This document shows, one piece after another, positions 35,330-48,100 of a stretch of 64,000 bases of DNA. Position 1 is the first letter of the stretch. Each line of letters begins with the position of its first letter. The stretch is taken from NCBI RefSeq assembly GCF_020379485.1, contig NC_063437.1, forward strand, positions 13,851,726-13,915,725. The letters run 5' to 3'. Position numbers and translations under genes: made by a program. The notes beneath the pieces are model-generated. The model made no database searches. It saw nothing but the letters and a program-made list of their open reading frames with translations, and was not told where the DNA came from. Source of the DNA: Brassica napus (Eukaryota > Streptophyta > Magnoliopsida > Brassicales > Brassicaceae).

Positions 35330-36460
35330 TAACTGTCAACCACTCTATATCCTTTAGTTTGTGATGGTTTTAAGCAACGACCATCACAAGATCTTTTGCG
35401 CCATGTCAAGACTATTGGAGGAAGCAGCCACAACTTTGGCACCAGATTCATCCTCTGCCAATTCAGAATTAACAACAAGAGCACCTGATAATGAAGATGG
35501 TGATCCGAACACTGATGAGTTAAAAACAAAAGGTGTGGTGTGATGTCAACTGATGGGAACAGAGAATGAGACGGGGAGAAAACATCATCTGATGCTAATT
35601 CCTCATCCATCAATGCTATATTTTCAAACATGTTTAAGCCTTTTACATCACCCAACGGCTTGCTATTACTCCCAAGACCACCTAGCCTAGATTCATAATT
35701 CATATCACTACAGAGGTAGGAAGAGAGAGTGTGCCAGTAACACTGAGGAGCAAAGGAACAGGTGGAACAAATGTTGACGAAGTGACGATTAAACCAGCAA
35801 TGGGGCTCAAAAACTGCAGATTTTGGAAAATGTAGTGTTTCAGATGTAGAAGCGGTAACAGATGTGGAGTTATGTGAACTTACAAGTGGGATAGCCTCAG
35901 TTTCCACTGAAGCAGGATGTCTCAAGGGGCTTTCGACATTGACCCTAGTGTTGTTTACAAAAGCTTGGGTTGGCATGTTTGATGGCACCAAGTCATTTCC
36001 TTCTTTATCTAACAAAATGCAGCCTTGAGAGTCATATAAGATAGCATCTGAAGGTTTTTGTGTTTCAACTAGTGGAGCTGATTCAGAGTGAACATGATGT
36101 AGGTTAGGACTAGTAACATGAAGACATTCACACTGGCGAATCTAGCTTGTTAATCATGAAGGCACGTGCATCCACTAAAATCTGGATATTTAATATTTTC
36201 TAGCAAAGTTATAACTATAACATGACTAAAAATTTATTGTGCACCCATTGTTTTATAATCAAATCCTCAGATTTTTCCTTTGTTACCATTTGTGCACTCA
36301 TGAAAAAATCCTCTAGATTCACCCCTGTTGGAGAGGATAGTGAGCTTCTGAAGACTCATTAGTTTTGAGGTCCTTGGATACTGGAACCGGAGGAAGTCCA
36401 AAACATCTTGTAGCTTTGTGTCCTAACTGTCCACACTTTGGAATCACAGTAATGCTAAGA
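35330..36460 (-). pseudogene. DUF4283-type ORF1 relic, C-terminal part, inverted
   Basis: On the minus strand a CCHC-type zinc knuckle (KCGQLGHKATRCF) at about 36395-36445 is followed by degraded downstream coding sequence to the stop at 35329. It is interrupted by the small TIR element at 36131-36329. It completes the N-terminal half on the plus strand at 34086-34434, so the two halves now face each other. This is best explained by an inversion after insertion of the TIR element. Confidence 0.6.
36131..36329. mobile_element. Small TIR MITE (about 200 bp)
   Basis: The left end CTGGCGAATCTAG is inverted at the right as CTAGATTCACCCCTG. It sits inside the ORF1 relic. The target duplication is unclear. 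Confidence 0.5.
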
Positions 36461-36888
36461 AGGGAAGACGAGGATGAGGTAATACTAATACTGCCCATGG
36501 TCATCATTCTCACTGGAAATGACCATAATACAGTTTTTTGAAACACAAACGACCGTAATACTTTATATTCGAAATATTTCAAATTTCCGAATTATCTAAA
36601 TTGTTATCTGAAAATTTTTAATCTGAAAATTTTAAATTTTCTAATGTTTAACCCGAATTAACTGATATATCACAACCAAAGCAGATCTGAGATCCGAATC
36701 GAATAATAATCGGTTCTCAGTTTTTGTTACCGAACCAAAATTCAAAATAACCAAACCGGAAGAGGCAGACATGAATCAAACCAAGAATCAGATGGTCAGA
36801 GCTACTCGAGTTATTTGGGTGATGATTTTGATTCTTGGTTTTATTAAACCCTAAACAGAAATCGAAAACGGTGCAGCAATCAGCAAAC

Positions 36889-38583
36889 ATGGCGCCCAGA
36901 AAGAAAAGAAGGGTACATACTTTCTCCCCCCATTTGATCAAATTTCGAACGAAATTGAATTCTCGAATTGGATCTGTTTATGTTTCATGAAACCCTAGAA
37001 CCTTCATTTTCGTTCAGGTTGTGAAATCTCAGCAGCCTGCGAAAATGGAAGAGCCTGCAATGGAGAAGAAGATGCTGCTAGTTTGTTCCGGTTATGTACG
37101 ACTCTGTTTGAATCAATCCTACAAAATAGTTTTAGATCAATTCTGTCCCACTATTGAAACCGAACCTCAGAGGTTTTATATGGTTTCTTTTTGGTTCTTG
37201 TCGTAATTGTTTTTATGTTCATAGATAAACCTTCTGGGTTCTTATTTTCATGATGGGTTTGTAGATTAACGCTAAAGTTGTCACCTTTATATGCTTTTAT
37301 CTAAAAACAATTGTAAATATCTTTCTGGATTCTTATTTTCATGATGGGTTTGTTGAAAAATGCTAAAAGTTGTCACCTTTATGATTTAATCTGATCATGG
37401 ACGGTGAACATTCAACCTTCTGTCGTTGCTCATTTGTATAAGATCAATCTTGTTTGTTCATCATGTCTGACAATTGTAAATATCTTTCAGCAGTTTCCGT
37501 CTTCGTCAGCAAACATGTCAGAACCTCCATCAGAAAAGAAGGCATCATTATCATCATCTTCATCGATGGTGCCTGACTGGACTCAGCTCCCTGAAGAGCT
37601 ACTTCACATTATCAAGGACAAACTAGAGCATTGTTTCAACGTTATTCATGCTCGCTCTGTTTGCACCTCATGGCGATCCACATTTCCATTTCCTCATTCC
37701 CTGCTATGCCCAAGTTACTCTTTACCCGCGTTTGGCGATTTCCCTTATGTCAGTAAAGGCTTGTGCACTCTCGAGAAGGTCCCATAAAGTAGCCTCTTAC
37801 TTCTCCCTGAAGAGCTACTCCACGTTATCTCCAAGAATCTGGATGACTGTTTCGATGTTGTTCATGCTCGCGCTGTTTGCACCTTGTGGCGATCCATATT
37901 ACCCCTTCCTTCTTACCTATCACGCCCGAGTTACTCTCTTCCCACGCTCGATAACAAAGGCTCTTGGACTCTCGAGAAGATCCCTCTCTTCCTCTTTAAA
38001 CCCCGAGCTGCTGAGTCTGCTTCTTCTGAGTATTTCTTGGGAGGGATAGGCAGATATGAGTCAGAAGAGCTTCCATCTCCTAACCAATGCTCAGTGAAAG
38101 TGGAGATTCCAGGATCATCTGATCCAAGGTTGATGAACATGCTCGACTGCCAGATCTTCCCTCTTGGCCATCAGTACAGAATGTTTGGTTGCAATGCTAA
38201 AGAATACAGAGGTGTGGCTATTCTCCCGCTAAACAAGGAGGGAGGAGATTTTTGTTGTTCTAATTAACTACAATAAAGTTGTGTTGGTGTTAAGAAGTGA
38301 TGAAATGAGGTAGATGCGGCTTCAGAGACTCTCAGACGCTACGTGCGATGATTTAGTCACTTTTAGTGGCAGGTTTTATGCAATCTTTCTTAATGGAGAC
38401 GTTTTCGCTTTTGATCCTCATTTCCTGGAACTGACTCCTCTGAAGCCCTTGGAGCTGCTGAACTGTTGTTCATGCAATTCTCTGGTTCCTTCTGGTGATG
38501 ATGAGCTTTTCCTGGTTGAGAAAATCATCCCTCCTAATGGCGGTAGATTATACTTAAGTCGGTTAGCATTAAGAGTGTTATAA
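36889..38583 (+). pseudogene. AMR1-like F-box copy 2: chimera of two paralogues
   Basis: The leader exons are present: 36889-36912 (MAPRKKRR), 37018-37080, and the exon from 37491. The last encodes the F-box (QLPEELLHIIKDKLEHCF) and about 90 residues before TAA at 37785. Immediately after, from about 37797, a second F-box begins (SLKSYSTLS in one frame, LPEELLHVISKN in another) and continues through a DUF295 region. That second part has a one-base insertion in a T run near 38251, a TAG in place of Trp near 38311 (EMR*MR), and a stop at 38583 cutting off roughly the last quarter. It looks like a deletion or unequal crossover joining two tandem genes, followed by decay. Confidence 0.8.
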
Positions 38584-39642
38584 ACCTATAACTAGGAACA
38601 ATAAATGTTTGATTCTTTGCTAGTGCTGTGTTTTGAAAAAACTGAGATATAAGTTTATTCTGTAACAACTTCCTTGGCCGGGGTTGTGTGGGGACCATAT
38701 TATCTCATTTGTCATGCTCTTGGCTGGAGGATGGGATAATGCTTCTTTCTTGGTAATGCAGTTGCTGGAGCTAAATACCCTAGACTCGAGGGAACACACA
38801 GTCCAAGTGTTGTTGGAGGAAAATTAAAAAAAAAAACCTCAAGAGTCTATCCTATTCAGCTGGAGCACATATATCTAAAAAACATGGCAAGACTCAAACT
38901 TCCAGGAAGTTGCAACCTCCAAAACATAAATCATCTATGCAAGAATTATTACTACTTCTTAAGAGTTGAGAAATTTGTCGATTACATTGCTAATAGATCC
39001 AAATAAAATATGCCATTATTTCTTTTGCTTTTTAAAGACAAACCAGATTTTACATTTCTTATCATGAATAAAAAAATCTTTAATTTATATATTTCTTTAC
39101 TTTTAAAATAAATTATTACACCTTCCGGTACTGGCTCCTAAAATTAAAATAATAAATAAAATCCTTAATACATACATAAACCAAAAAACTCATCTAACCC
39201 ACAAGTAAAAAAATTATCTTATTCACTCAGTGGAAGTCAGAAAAGCAAACATGACATCATGAGATCTACTAACATGTACTCATAAAATCAATTATTAGTT
39301 CAAGACCCTCAAATCTAAATTGGCAAGAACTAATAATTCAGATTCAATTGGACTAACAACTAACAGATGAAAATGAAAATAATAGAATTCAAAAGAGAAA
39401 TCAACATCTGAACACGCGCCGGAGTACTCCTAGTAACTCTAAAAATGACATTTCCTAAACTATTCAATCTATAATTTTAAAAATTATAGTTAAAAACAAA
39501 TCTACATATAAGTATAACAATGATTATAATTATATGTAAAAATTTTAAATTTAATAAGCAACAGTTATATGTAGATTTCCAATTCTCTCCTCTTTTATTA
39601 AACCCTAAATAGAAATCGGAAATGGAGCAGCAATCAGCAAAC
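38584..39642. other. AT-rich intergenic DNA
   Basis: Between F-box copies 2 and 3. No gene or terminal-repeat element was recognised. The last 100 bp before 39643 resemble the 5' flank of copy 2 (TATTAAACCCTAAA, CAGCAATCAGCAAACATGGCGCC) and are probably the conserved promoter/5' UTR. Confidence 0.45.
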
Positions 39643-41826
39643 ATGGCGCCGAGAAAGAAGAAACAGGTACACATACTCAATTATGCGATTAATCTTGTCT
39701 GTTCTTGTTTCATACAACCTAGTTCTAAATCATTCATGTCTCATTATTGAAACGGAATCTCAGATGTATTGTATGGTATTTTCTTTTTGTTCCTGTCGTA
39801 ATCTGTCGGCTGTAGACTGTAGTAATTGTTTCTTATTTTCATGATGGGTTTGTTGAAGTTGTCGCCTTTTTGCTTTAATCTGATCATGGTCGGTGAACAT
39901 GTGTTGAATACTTGTTATTAGTTTTACCTGAGTCTGTCGTTACTCATTTGATTTGAGATCAATCTTGTTTGTTCATCATGTATGTTTTACTGTTTCCTAA
40001 CTCCTACAATTGTAAATATCTTTCAGCAGTTTCCGTCTTCGTCAGCAAACATGTCAGAACCTCCATCAGAAAAGAAGGCATCATTATCATTATCATCATC
40101 ATCATCGATGGTGCCTGACTGGACTCAGCTCCCTGAAGAGCTACTTCACATTATCACGGAGAAACTAGAGCATTGTTTCAACGCTGTGTTTAAAATGGCG
40201 CTCGCCTTTTGCGCCATGGCGCGAGGCGCACTCAGGCGACGGCTCCATCGCCATGTACCTCCTAGGCGAGGGTGGGTTCCGTAAGGCGCTCGCCAAGTGC
40301 GCATTGGTCATAAGGCGGTGCCTTAAAAGGCAACGCAAAGGCGAGCCATGGAGACGATGACGTTAACCGATACTAAACCACGTAGAAACCCTAACTTAAT
40401 AAATGGACCAACCTTAAACCAAACTTAAAACCAAACGTCTAAAAACTTATCAAAACCCTAGCTTGCTCTTGTAGAAAAGCAAAGTTAAAAACTTAACAAA
40501 ACATGGATCTCACGGACTGTGTTTTGCATAAGGTTAGTACGTACTCTCTTCTCTAATCTCATGGGGCTTTCTTCTGATAAAAACTATTTAATAAAGGCAA
40601 AATCACGTGAATGAAATTTGTATATTACGCACGGATACATAACTAACGTAGTCTTCAAGTGGGTCTTCAAGGCGAGCGCTTTCTTGCGCCATGGCGCAAG
40701 GCGCAAGGCACACACCTTATCGCCTTGGATCGCCATGCGCCATTTAAAACACAGTTTCAACGTTATTCATGCTCGCTCTGTTTGCACCTCATGGCGATCC
40801 ACATTTCCCTTTCCTCATTCCCTGCTACGCCCAAGTTACTCTTTACCCGCGTTTGGCGATTTCCCTTATGTCAGTAAAGGCTTGTGCACTCTCGAGAAGG
40901 TCCCTTTGTTTCTCTTTAGAGTCCAAACTCCTGCTGCTTCACCATCGGAGTATTTCTTGGGAGGAGTAGGCCGAGATGAGTGTGTGGATCATATGGAGCT
41001 TCAGTATCCTATTCAATTCTCGGTGAAGATCCCAGGATCTGAACCAACCGTGTTGAACATACGCAACAGCCAGGTCTTCCCTCTGGGTCACCAGTACAGA
41101 ATCATGGGTTGGGATCCTGAATCTTGGACAACAAAGTTCAAAGGCGTGGCTTTTCTTCCTCTAAACGAGGAGGGAGAATTTGTAGTGCTCCTCAATTACA
41201 CTATGGATTTGTTAGTGTTAAGAAGTTCTGAGATGAGGTGGATGCGCCTTAAGGAAACCTCTAATGCTCAATGCCGGCAGTTAGTCGCTTTTAAAGGCAG
41301 ATTTTATGCAGCCTTTATCAACGGGGACTTCTTCATTTTCGATCCTTATACGCTGAAACGGACTCCCTTCACGCCATTACCGCTTCTGAGGTCAAGTAAA
41401 TACCTGGTTCAGGCTGGTGATGATGAGCTTTTACTTGTTGAGAAGTTCAACCCGTTTCCTGATGCTGAGATACTAGATTTTAACCGGTTCACTTGTAGAG
41501 TGAGCAGGCTAGACAATGAAGCTGACAAGTGGGTCGAGATCACCGATTTGGGAGACCGTGTGTTGTTTATTAGAGACTCTGGAAATTTCTGCTGCTCGGC
41601 TAAGGAGCTTCCCGATGGATGTGGTGTGAGCGGGAACTCAATTGTGTTCACCAATACGGGCTATATGACATTCGCCTATAAATATGGGGTACATACGGGG
41701 AAGGAAGACGACGAGCTCAATATTTGGAGATTCTCAAGAGAGAATCGTGTGACAATCCTCAACACATCCCCCATGGTGGCTTTCAAGGTTGAGCCGGAAA
41801 CTGTATATCTTACTTTGGATAACTGA
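39643..41826 (+). pseudogene. AMR1-like F-box copy 3, F-box split by a hAT MITE
   Basis: Exon 1 is 39643-39666 (MAPRKKKQ). The main exon starts at 40027 and encodes a Ser-rich leader and the first half of the F-box (QLPEELLHIITEKLEHCFN). At 40184 it is interrupted by a 571 bp MITE and resumes at 40763 (IHARSVCTSWRS), running to the stop at 41826 with an otherwise intact DUF295 region (EYFLGGVG, GDDELLLVE, LGDRVLFI, ELPDGCGVSGNS). Insert plus duplication is 579 bp, a multiple of three, so the frame is kept on both sides, but TAA at 40282-40284 within the MITE ends translation. A second leader exon equivalent to 37018-37080 was not seen. A downstream start inside the MITE would give a protein with half an F-box. 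Confidence 0.85.
40184..40754. mobile_element. hAT MITE, 571 bp, inside an F-box coding exon
   Basis: Terminal inverted repeats of 18 bp (left CTGTGTTTAAAATGGCGC, right the complement with one difference). The exact 8 bp target duplication TTTCAACG lies at 40176-40183 and 40755-40762. Subterminal regions are rich in GGCGC/GCGCC words (CGCCATGGCG). No coding capacity. Confidence 0.93.
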
Positions 41827-42506
41827 GACATCCGTTTGCATGTTTTTTATTAGATCAGAACACACGGCTTTTACCATGAGTTAAGATTTTATGATCGCTG
41901 ATGCTATGTTAATACGCTGAAAACTAGATCATTGGTATTGTTTTTAATATATGGAATTTGGAAAACTAATTGATGTATCATAGCTGATGTCAAAAAAAAA
42001 AAAATGATGTATCATATGTCTGTTCAGAGTTGGGTTTCAGAGTGTTTACAACATGCTGCAACTAGTGTTCAAGATTCTCCAATCTAAAAATTAAAAATAA
42101 TATATAATATTAATTGAATAATGTGTGATAAATATCCAACTGGTTTAGATTGGTTGAAGAAACAATATGTATTTCAGATATTTCAAATATTTTGAGTATT
42201 TTTGGTTATTTATTTTTGTCTGTTTTATGTAATTTGGACAGTTCTATATTTTTCTTATATTTTAAATATTAAATTCAAACATAACTAATATATTTAAATA
42301 TGTAATTGTGATTCAAATAAATATACTTCAGTTTGAGTTAGGTTTGGTTTCAATTTTTCAAATAACTTTTTTTTGGATTAACTTGGACATTTTATTAGTT
42401 TCGATTTAGTTTGATATAATTTTTTGGGTTAGGTTTGATTCGATTAACGGATACATATATTTTGTGTAAACTTAAGAAGATATTATTTTTAGTTAAATGT
42501 TTCGAA
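41827..42506. other. 3' flank of F-box copy 3, AT-rich
   Basis: No gene. A micro-insertion lies at 41971-42016. The rest is AT-rich with TTGGTTT/GGTTTGG words. Confidence 0.4.
41971..42016. repeat. Micro-insertion flanked by 12 bp direct repeats
   Basis: TGATGTATCATA at 41971-41982 is repeated at 42005-42016. Between them are 22 bp, GCTGATGTC and thirteen A. Confidence 0.6.
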
Positions 42507-43576
42507 TCCCCTATATATTAAAAGAGAAGCATTACAACATATTTTGTAGCCACATGTCATCACCAAATCATTCTTAGAATCCTTAGAAAAATATGTTGGT
42601 CCATATAAATATATAATAAGTTTTTTATTAAACTAACCATAAATTAATCATAAATGTTCTTCATTGTTTACTTAAATAAAAATCACCGAATTACCTAATG
42701 TAGCTAAAGTATATATGACAATTAATGATTTTGAATAATAAAGATTTGATAAAAATTAATCTATTCTCTATCATTTTTTAAATTTTAACTTATTAAAATA
42801 AATTAAATAACCACATTAACTATATAATAAATTTTTTTTTCTTTTCTATATGTTATATTTTGAATTTTTAAAAACGAATATATTTTTTTAAACGAATATA
42901 AATGACTAAAGTTGTTAAAAATCCCACATTATAATTTTTGTGATCCATGGGTTAAAATTTATGTTATAACAGGATACTAATGATTACGAAATTAAATAAG
43001 TAGAAAATCTCATTTTATAAATATTATATATATGTATATTAATATTTTTTAAAAATAAATTATATACCATATAAAATACATAAATATTTTAATTTCAAAT
43101 TTGCTTTGAATTTTTTTGATAAACATTTTAAACAATTATTAACAACTTAATATTTAGATTTTAAACTTTGCATTGAATGTTTTTAAAATTATAAATTACT
43201 AAAACTATTAAACATCCTACAAATTTTTTATTGTTATCATTGATTTAAAAAATTTGTTATAAAGAAATACAAATGATCAAAAATAATATGAGTATAAAAT
43301 ATTTTTTAACAGATGTCAATATTAAAAATGTATTATATATCTATGTTAATATAATTTAAACTTAATTTTATACCATATAAAATATAAAAAAGTGTTTGTG
43401 TGGATTAATAAAATTTATTTAAGTATTTGTACCAATTTAATCATATACATAATAGTTACTAAATTTTTAATTATTCAATATATATTTATTATTTCATAAT
43501 ATGTAAAAAATATATAATACTTAAAAATAATTTATATATAATATTCATTCCGCGCAAGGCGCGGATCTTAACCTAG
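42507..43576 (+). mobile_element. Non-autonomous Helitron, 1.07 kb
   Basis: Starts with TC at 42507, followed by CCCTATATATTAAAAGAGAAG, typical of crucifer Helitron 5' ends. It ends with the hairpin CCGCGCAAGGCGCGG (43550-43564) and CTAG at 43573-43576. Host bases are A before and T after. Interior AT-rich, with no coding capacity. Confidence 0.9.
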
Positions 43577-43953
43577 TAAATTAATTAAAAGGTTGATTTT
43601 ACAACATTATCAGAAAGATTAAAAGATTTATAGCACAAACAGTAAATAGTACTGTAGACAAAAAGGTTAAATTATATATTATGTTCTTGTTTCAATAAGA
43701 TACATAAATGACACCCTCCACTTCATCAAGAAGACCTCCCACCATATATCAACACTGATATAACAATACAGACGGTTTACCGGACAAACCCTAGAAGACA
43801 CCGACCCTGGTTAGGGTAACTGACTCTTTCTCCCCCTTTTTGTTTGGTAATATTTAACTTAGCAACACGAAAACACAAACAGATGTTCTGGAATTGGATT
43901 TGATTCTCTGTTTGTTTCAGTTACAGACTGTGAAATCGAAGCAATCAGTGAAA
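43577..43953. other. 5' flank of F-box copy 4
   Basis: Between the Helitron and F-box copy 4. A TTTGTTTCAG acceptor at 43911-43920 suggests an upstream leader exon, but no MAPRKK-type exon was found. Confidence 0.4.
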
Positions 43954-45101
43954 ATGACAGAACCTGCGACATCATCATCCTCGTCTCTTCCCTTAGATAG
44001 TGTAATAACAACTCTTTTCTACTAAATTTTGACAGATTCTTTGTTATTGTTTGTTCTTAGCTGGAATGAAAATTAAAGCTCTCTTTCAGGTTTCAAAACT
44101 GTCTCTGTCTCCATCAACGAACGAGATCACAGTGTCCGTAGTACCGGACTGGTCTCTTCTCCCTGAAGAGCTACTCCACATCATCTCCAAGAATCTGGAT
44201 GACTGTTTCGATGCTCTTCATGCTCGCTCAGTTTGCACCCTGTGGCGATCCATGATAACAAAGGCTCGTGGAGCCTCGAAAGGATCCCTCTGTTCCTCTT
44301 TAGACCCAGAGCTCTTGCTGCTTCTGAGTATTTCTTGGGAGGGATAAGGCGATATGAGCCAGAAGAGGAGGAGGAAGAGCTTTCATCTCCTATCCAATGC
44401 TCGGTGAAAGTGGAGATTCCAGGATCATCTGATCGGAGGTTGATGAAGATGAATGATTGTCAGATCCTCCCTCTTGGCCATCAGTACAGAATGATTGGTT
44501 GCAATGCTAAAGAGTACATAAACGTGGTTGTTCTTCCTCTAAACCAGGAGGGAGGAGGAGGAGGAGATTTTGTTGTTCTCCTTAACTTCACTAAAGTTTT
44601 GTTGGTGTATAGAAGCACTGAGATGAGGTGGAGGCGGTTACATACACAGCCATTCACAACAGCTACGTGCGAGGAGCTATTCACTTTCAGAGGCAAGTTT
44701 TATGCAATCTTTATTAGCGGAGATTTTTTCGCTTTCGATCCTCATTTCCTGGGACTGACTACCTTGAAGCCCTTGGAGCTACCCAACTGTGGTTCATGCA
44801 ATGATCTGGTTCAATCTGGCGACGATGAACTTTTCCTTGTTGAGACAATCATCCCTCGTAATGACGATGTGTTAAGTTTCAATCGGTTAACGCTAAGAGT
44901 GTGTAGGCTAGATGTGGAGGCTGGTCAGTGGGTGGTGGTCACCGACATAGGAGACCGTGTGTTTATTATTGGAGAGTTTGGGAGTGTCTCGTGCTCAGCT
45001 AAAGAGTTTCCTGAGGGTTGTGGCGTGAGTGGGAACTCAATTTTGTATACTCTTTTTTTTTTTGAGCAAACAAACATTTAAATTAAAAGCATGAAGTAGT
45101 T

Positions 45102-48100
45102 CTACAAAGTTGCAGAAGTAGAAATGGATAACAGAGCTGCTTTAGCAATTAAGTCAGCTTCTACATTTGCTAAACGAGAGACATGGATAAAAGAGATAGA
45201 GGTGAAAGAGCGAGCCAACACACTGATGTCGTAGAGAACGCCTTTCAAAGCCACATCTTTTCCTCGAGTCTTCAAGAGCGAGATAAGAGTCTTGGAGTCA
45301 GAGTGTATCTGGATACTGCTGACATGTGAAGAGAGTGCAGCGGACAAGGCCGCTTTAACCGCCAATGCTTCAGCCACTAGAGCCGAAGGAACAAAACGCC
45401 GGTGAGATGAGGATCTTTCTGCGAAAGAACTGTCAGAATCCCGAAGGACCCAACCCATTCCGCAATTCCCTGTTGAAGCTTCCCAAGCTGCATCTGAAAA
45501 TAAGGACCAAGCGTAAGAGTTAGCAGCTGGTAACGATGTATCAGGGACCACACACTGTGGTAAGGAAGGCGTTTTGACATTTGTCTGAGCCGCCTGCCAG
45601 GCTCGAGCATCCTGCAAAATCTTCAGGACAGTGGATTGTTCCGAGAAGACTTTATCTTCAAAAAGAAATTTATTCCTGTTGGTCCAAAGGATCCATAATA
45701 CCCAAGGGTATAGAGGCGTGGAGCCTAGTCCCGTCGGGGGAAGTGATATCATCTTTCGGCACTGTTGTAGTAGAGAAGCAACAGAGTCTGTGTTCGCCAG
45801 AGAGGGTTTGAACATACTCGGAACAAGTTCCCAAACTTTACGCGCAAAGGGACATTGGAGAAGAACATGGAGTTCTGTCTCTAGCACTCCACAACGTTTA
45901 CAGACCGGATTTGCCGCTAGCCCTCTGTTTTGGAGAACAGAACCAACAGCCAGGGATTGGGTTTTTGCTTTCCACATGAAGTGCCTAATCTTTGGTGAAG
46001 TATCCACTTGCCAGATGCATTTGTTCCAGTTAAAAGCCAAATCCTCCTGCGATCCATTGCAAAGTTTTGCAACTGCATAACCCGATTTAGTGGAGTATTC
46101 ACCAGAAGAACTTGGAAGCCACACTCGCTCGTCAAGTGCTAGCAATGCACTTGGAACCAACCGGCGAATAATCTCCTCATACTGAGGAAGTGTAGCCCTG
46201 ATAGCCAACACATCCCAGTCATTTGTTCCGGGTAGTATGAACTTGCTTACTCTCCAGTCTTTAGTCGCAAAAGTTGGTGGTCCAACAGGAGCCATCGGTT
46301 CACTTGTAGACAGCCAGGGTTCCGACCACAAACAGATGTCCCTCCCGGATCCTACAGCCCAACCTAAGCCTCTTGTTAACAAATCCCGCCCTACTAAGAT
46401 TCCACGCCAGCCATGAGAGGCGCCAGAGGAGGGTTGCGTCTCAAGGAAAGAAGAATGAACACAGTACTTTCCGAGAAGTAACCTGGCCAGTAGAGAGGAA
46501 GGGTTTTTCAGGATCCTCCATGAGAGCTTTGCTAACATTGCATCATTGAATTGCTCAATTTCCCGGAAACCCAATCCTCCGGCACCTTTTGGTTTAGCCA
46601 GGTTTTGCCAAGAGACCCAACACATCTTTCTAACCTCCGGGGAGATATCCCACCAAAATCTCGTAAGTACCGATTGGATTTGCTTACAGAGAGACAGTGG
46701 TAATTTGAAGCATGACATCGCGTAGGTAGGCATGGCGGCCAGTACCGATTTCAATAAAACTATCTTCCCTGCTCCCGATAAGAACCTGGAGGTCCAACTA
46801 TGTGATCTTTGCCGGATCCGATCCACAATCGAGGCGAATATATCCCGTTTTTTCCGGCCAAAATACTCAGGCAATCCGAGGTATTTACCAATACCACCCT
46901 CATTAAGGATTTGCAACTGTTCTCTGATCCTTCTTTTTGCTTCCCCCGGTGTTTTCGAAGAGAAAGTGATGGCTGACTTCTCTAGGTTGATGAACTGCCC
47001 GGAGGCCTCCTCGTATCTCTTCAGGATCTTGATTAAAGCCGCACAACTCCTCTGATCTGTTCTACTGAAGAACTTCGTATCGTCAGCGAAGAGAAGGTGG
47101 TTCACTGCCGGGCAATTGCGAGCGACCTTCACCCCAACGACCTCGCCTTGTTGTTGAGCCTTCTTGCACAGTCCGGACAAAACCTCTGTACACAGAATGA
47201 AGAGGTAAGGAGATAGTGGATCACCCTGCCGAATTCCTCGGGACGGAACAACTTTCCCTTGCGCCGCTCCATTGATGAGATAAGAATACGAGACAGATGT
47301 AACGCATGTCATTATCCAAGAGATCCATCGATCATGGAAGCCAAACCGGGCTAAGACATTGCGCAGAAATTGCCATTCAATGCGATCATACGCCTTGCTC
47401 ATGTCGGTTTTAATGGCCATACTGCATCTAACCTTCGCTTCTGAATGTTGGAGATAGTGGAGGATCTCATGTGTGATCAACACGTTGTCGGAGATGGCTC
47501 GCCCCTTAACGAACGCAGATTGATGCTCCGAGATCAGGTCCGGCAGCAGCGGTTGCAGTCTCCTAGTAAGTAGCTTGGCAATGATCTTGTAATGAGTATT
47601 ACATAGCGCGATAGGACGATAATCTGCCACTTTCTTGGGGCCCAAGATTTTTGGAATCAAGCGAACATGGGTTTCATTTTGCCTTGGATCCATGACGCTC
47701 GATTCGAAAAAAGCCTGGATGTCTTTCACTACGTCTGCTCCTAAAATGTCCCAGAAAGTTTGGTAAAAACTAGCGGAAAAACCATCCGGGCCCGGTGCTT
47801 TCTCCGGGTGTATCGAGAAGAGTGCCTCTCTTATCTCCATGGGGCTCGGCATAGCAACTAATGTCACATTCATCTCATTGGTGACCAAAGGAGTAATCCC
47901 TTCCTGTACCACAAGAGATGAGTCGGACATTTGTGCTCTGAAGATCCGAGAATAGTAATCTGTAATGCAATGCACGATCTCTGTTTCCTTGTACACCGCC
48001 TTGCCTTCCACGTCTTCGATGACCGAGAACTTATTAACCGCACGTCTTCCTCTCGTGGCCGCGTGAAAATAATTTGTATTCCGGTCCCCACATTGCAACC

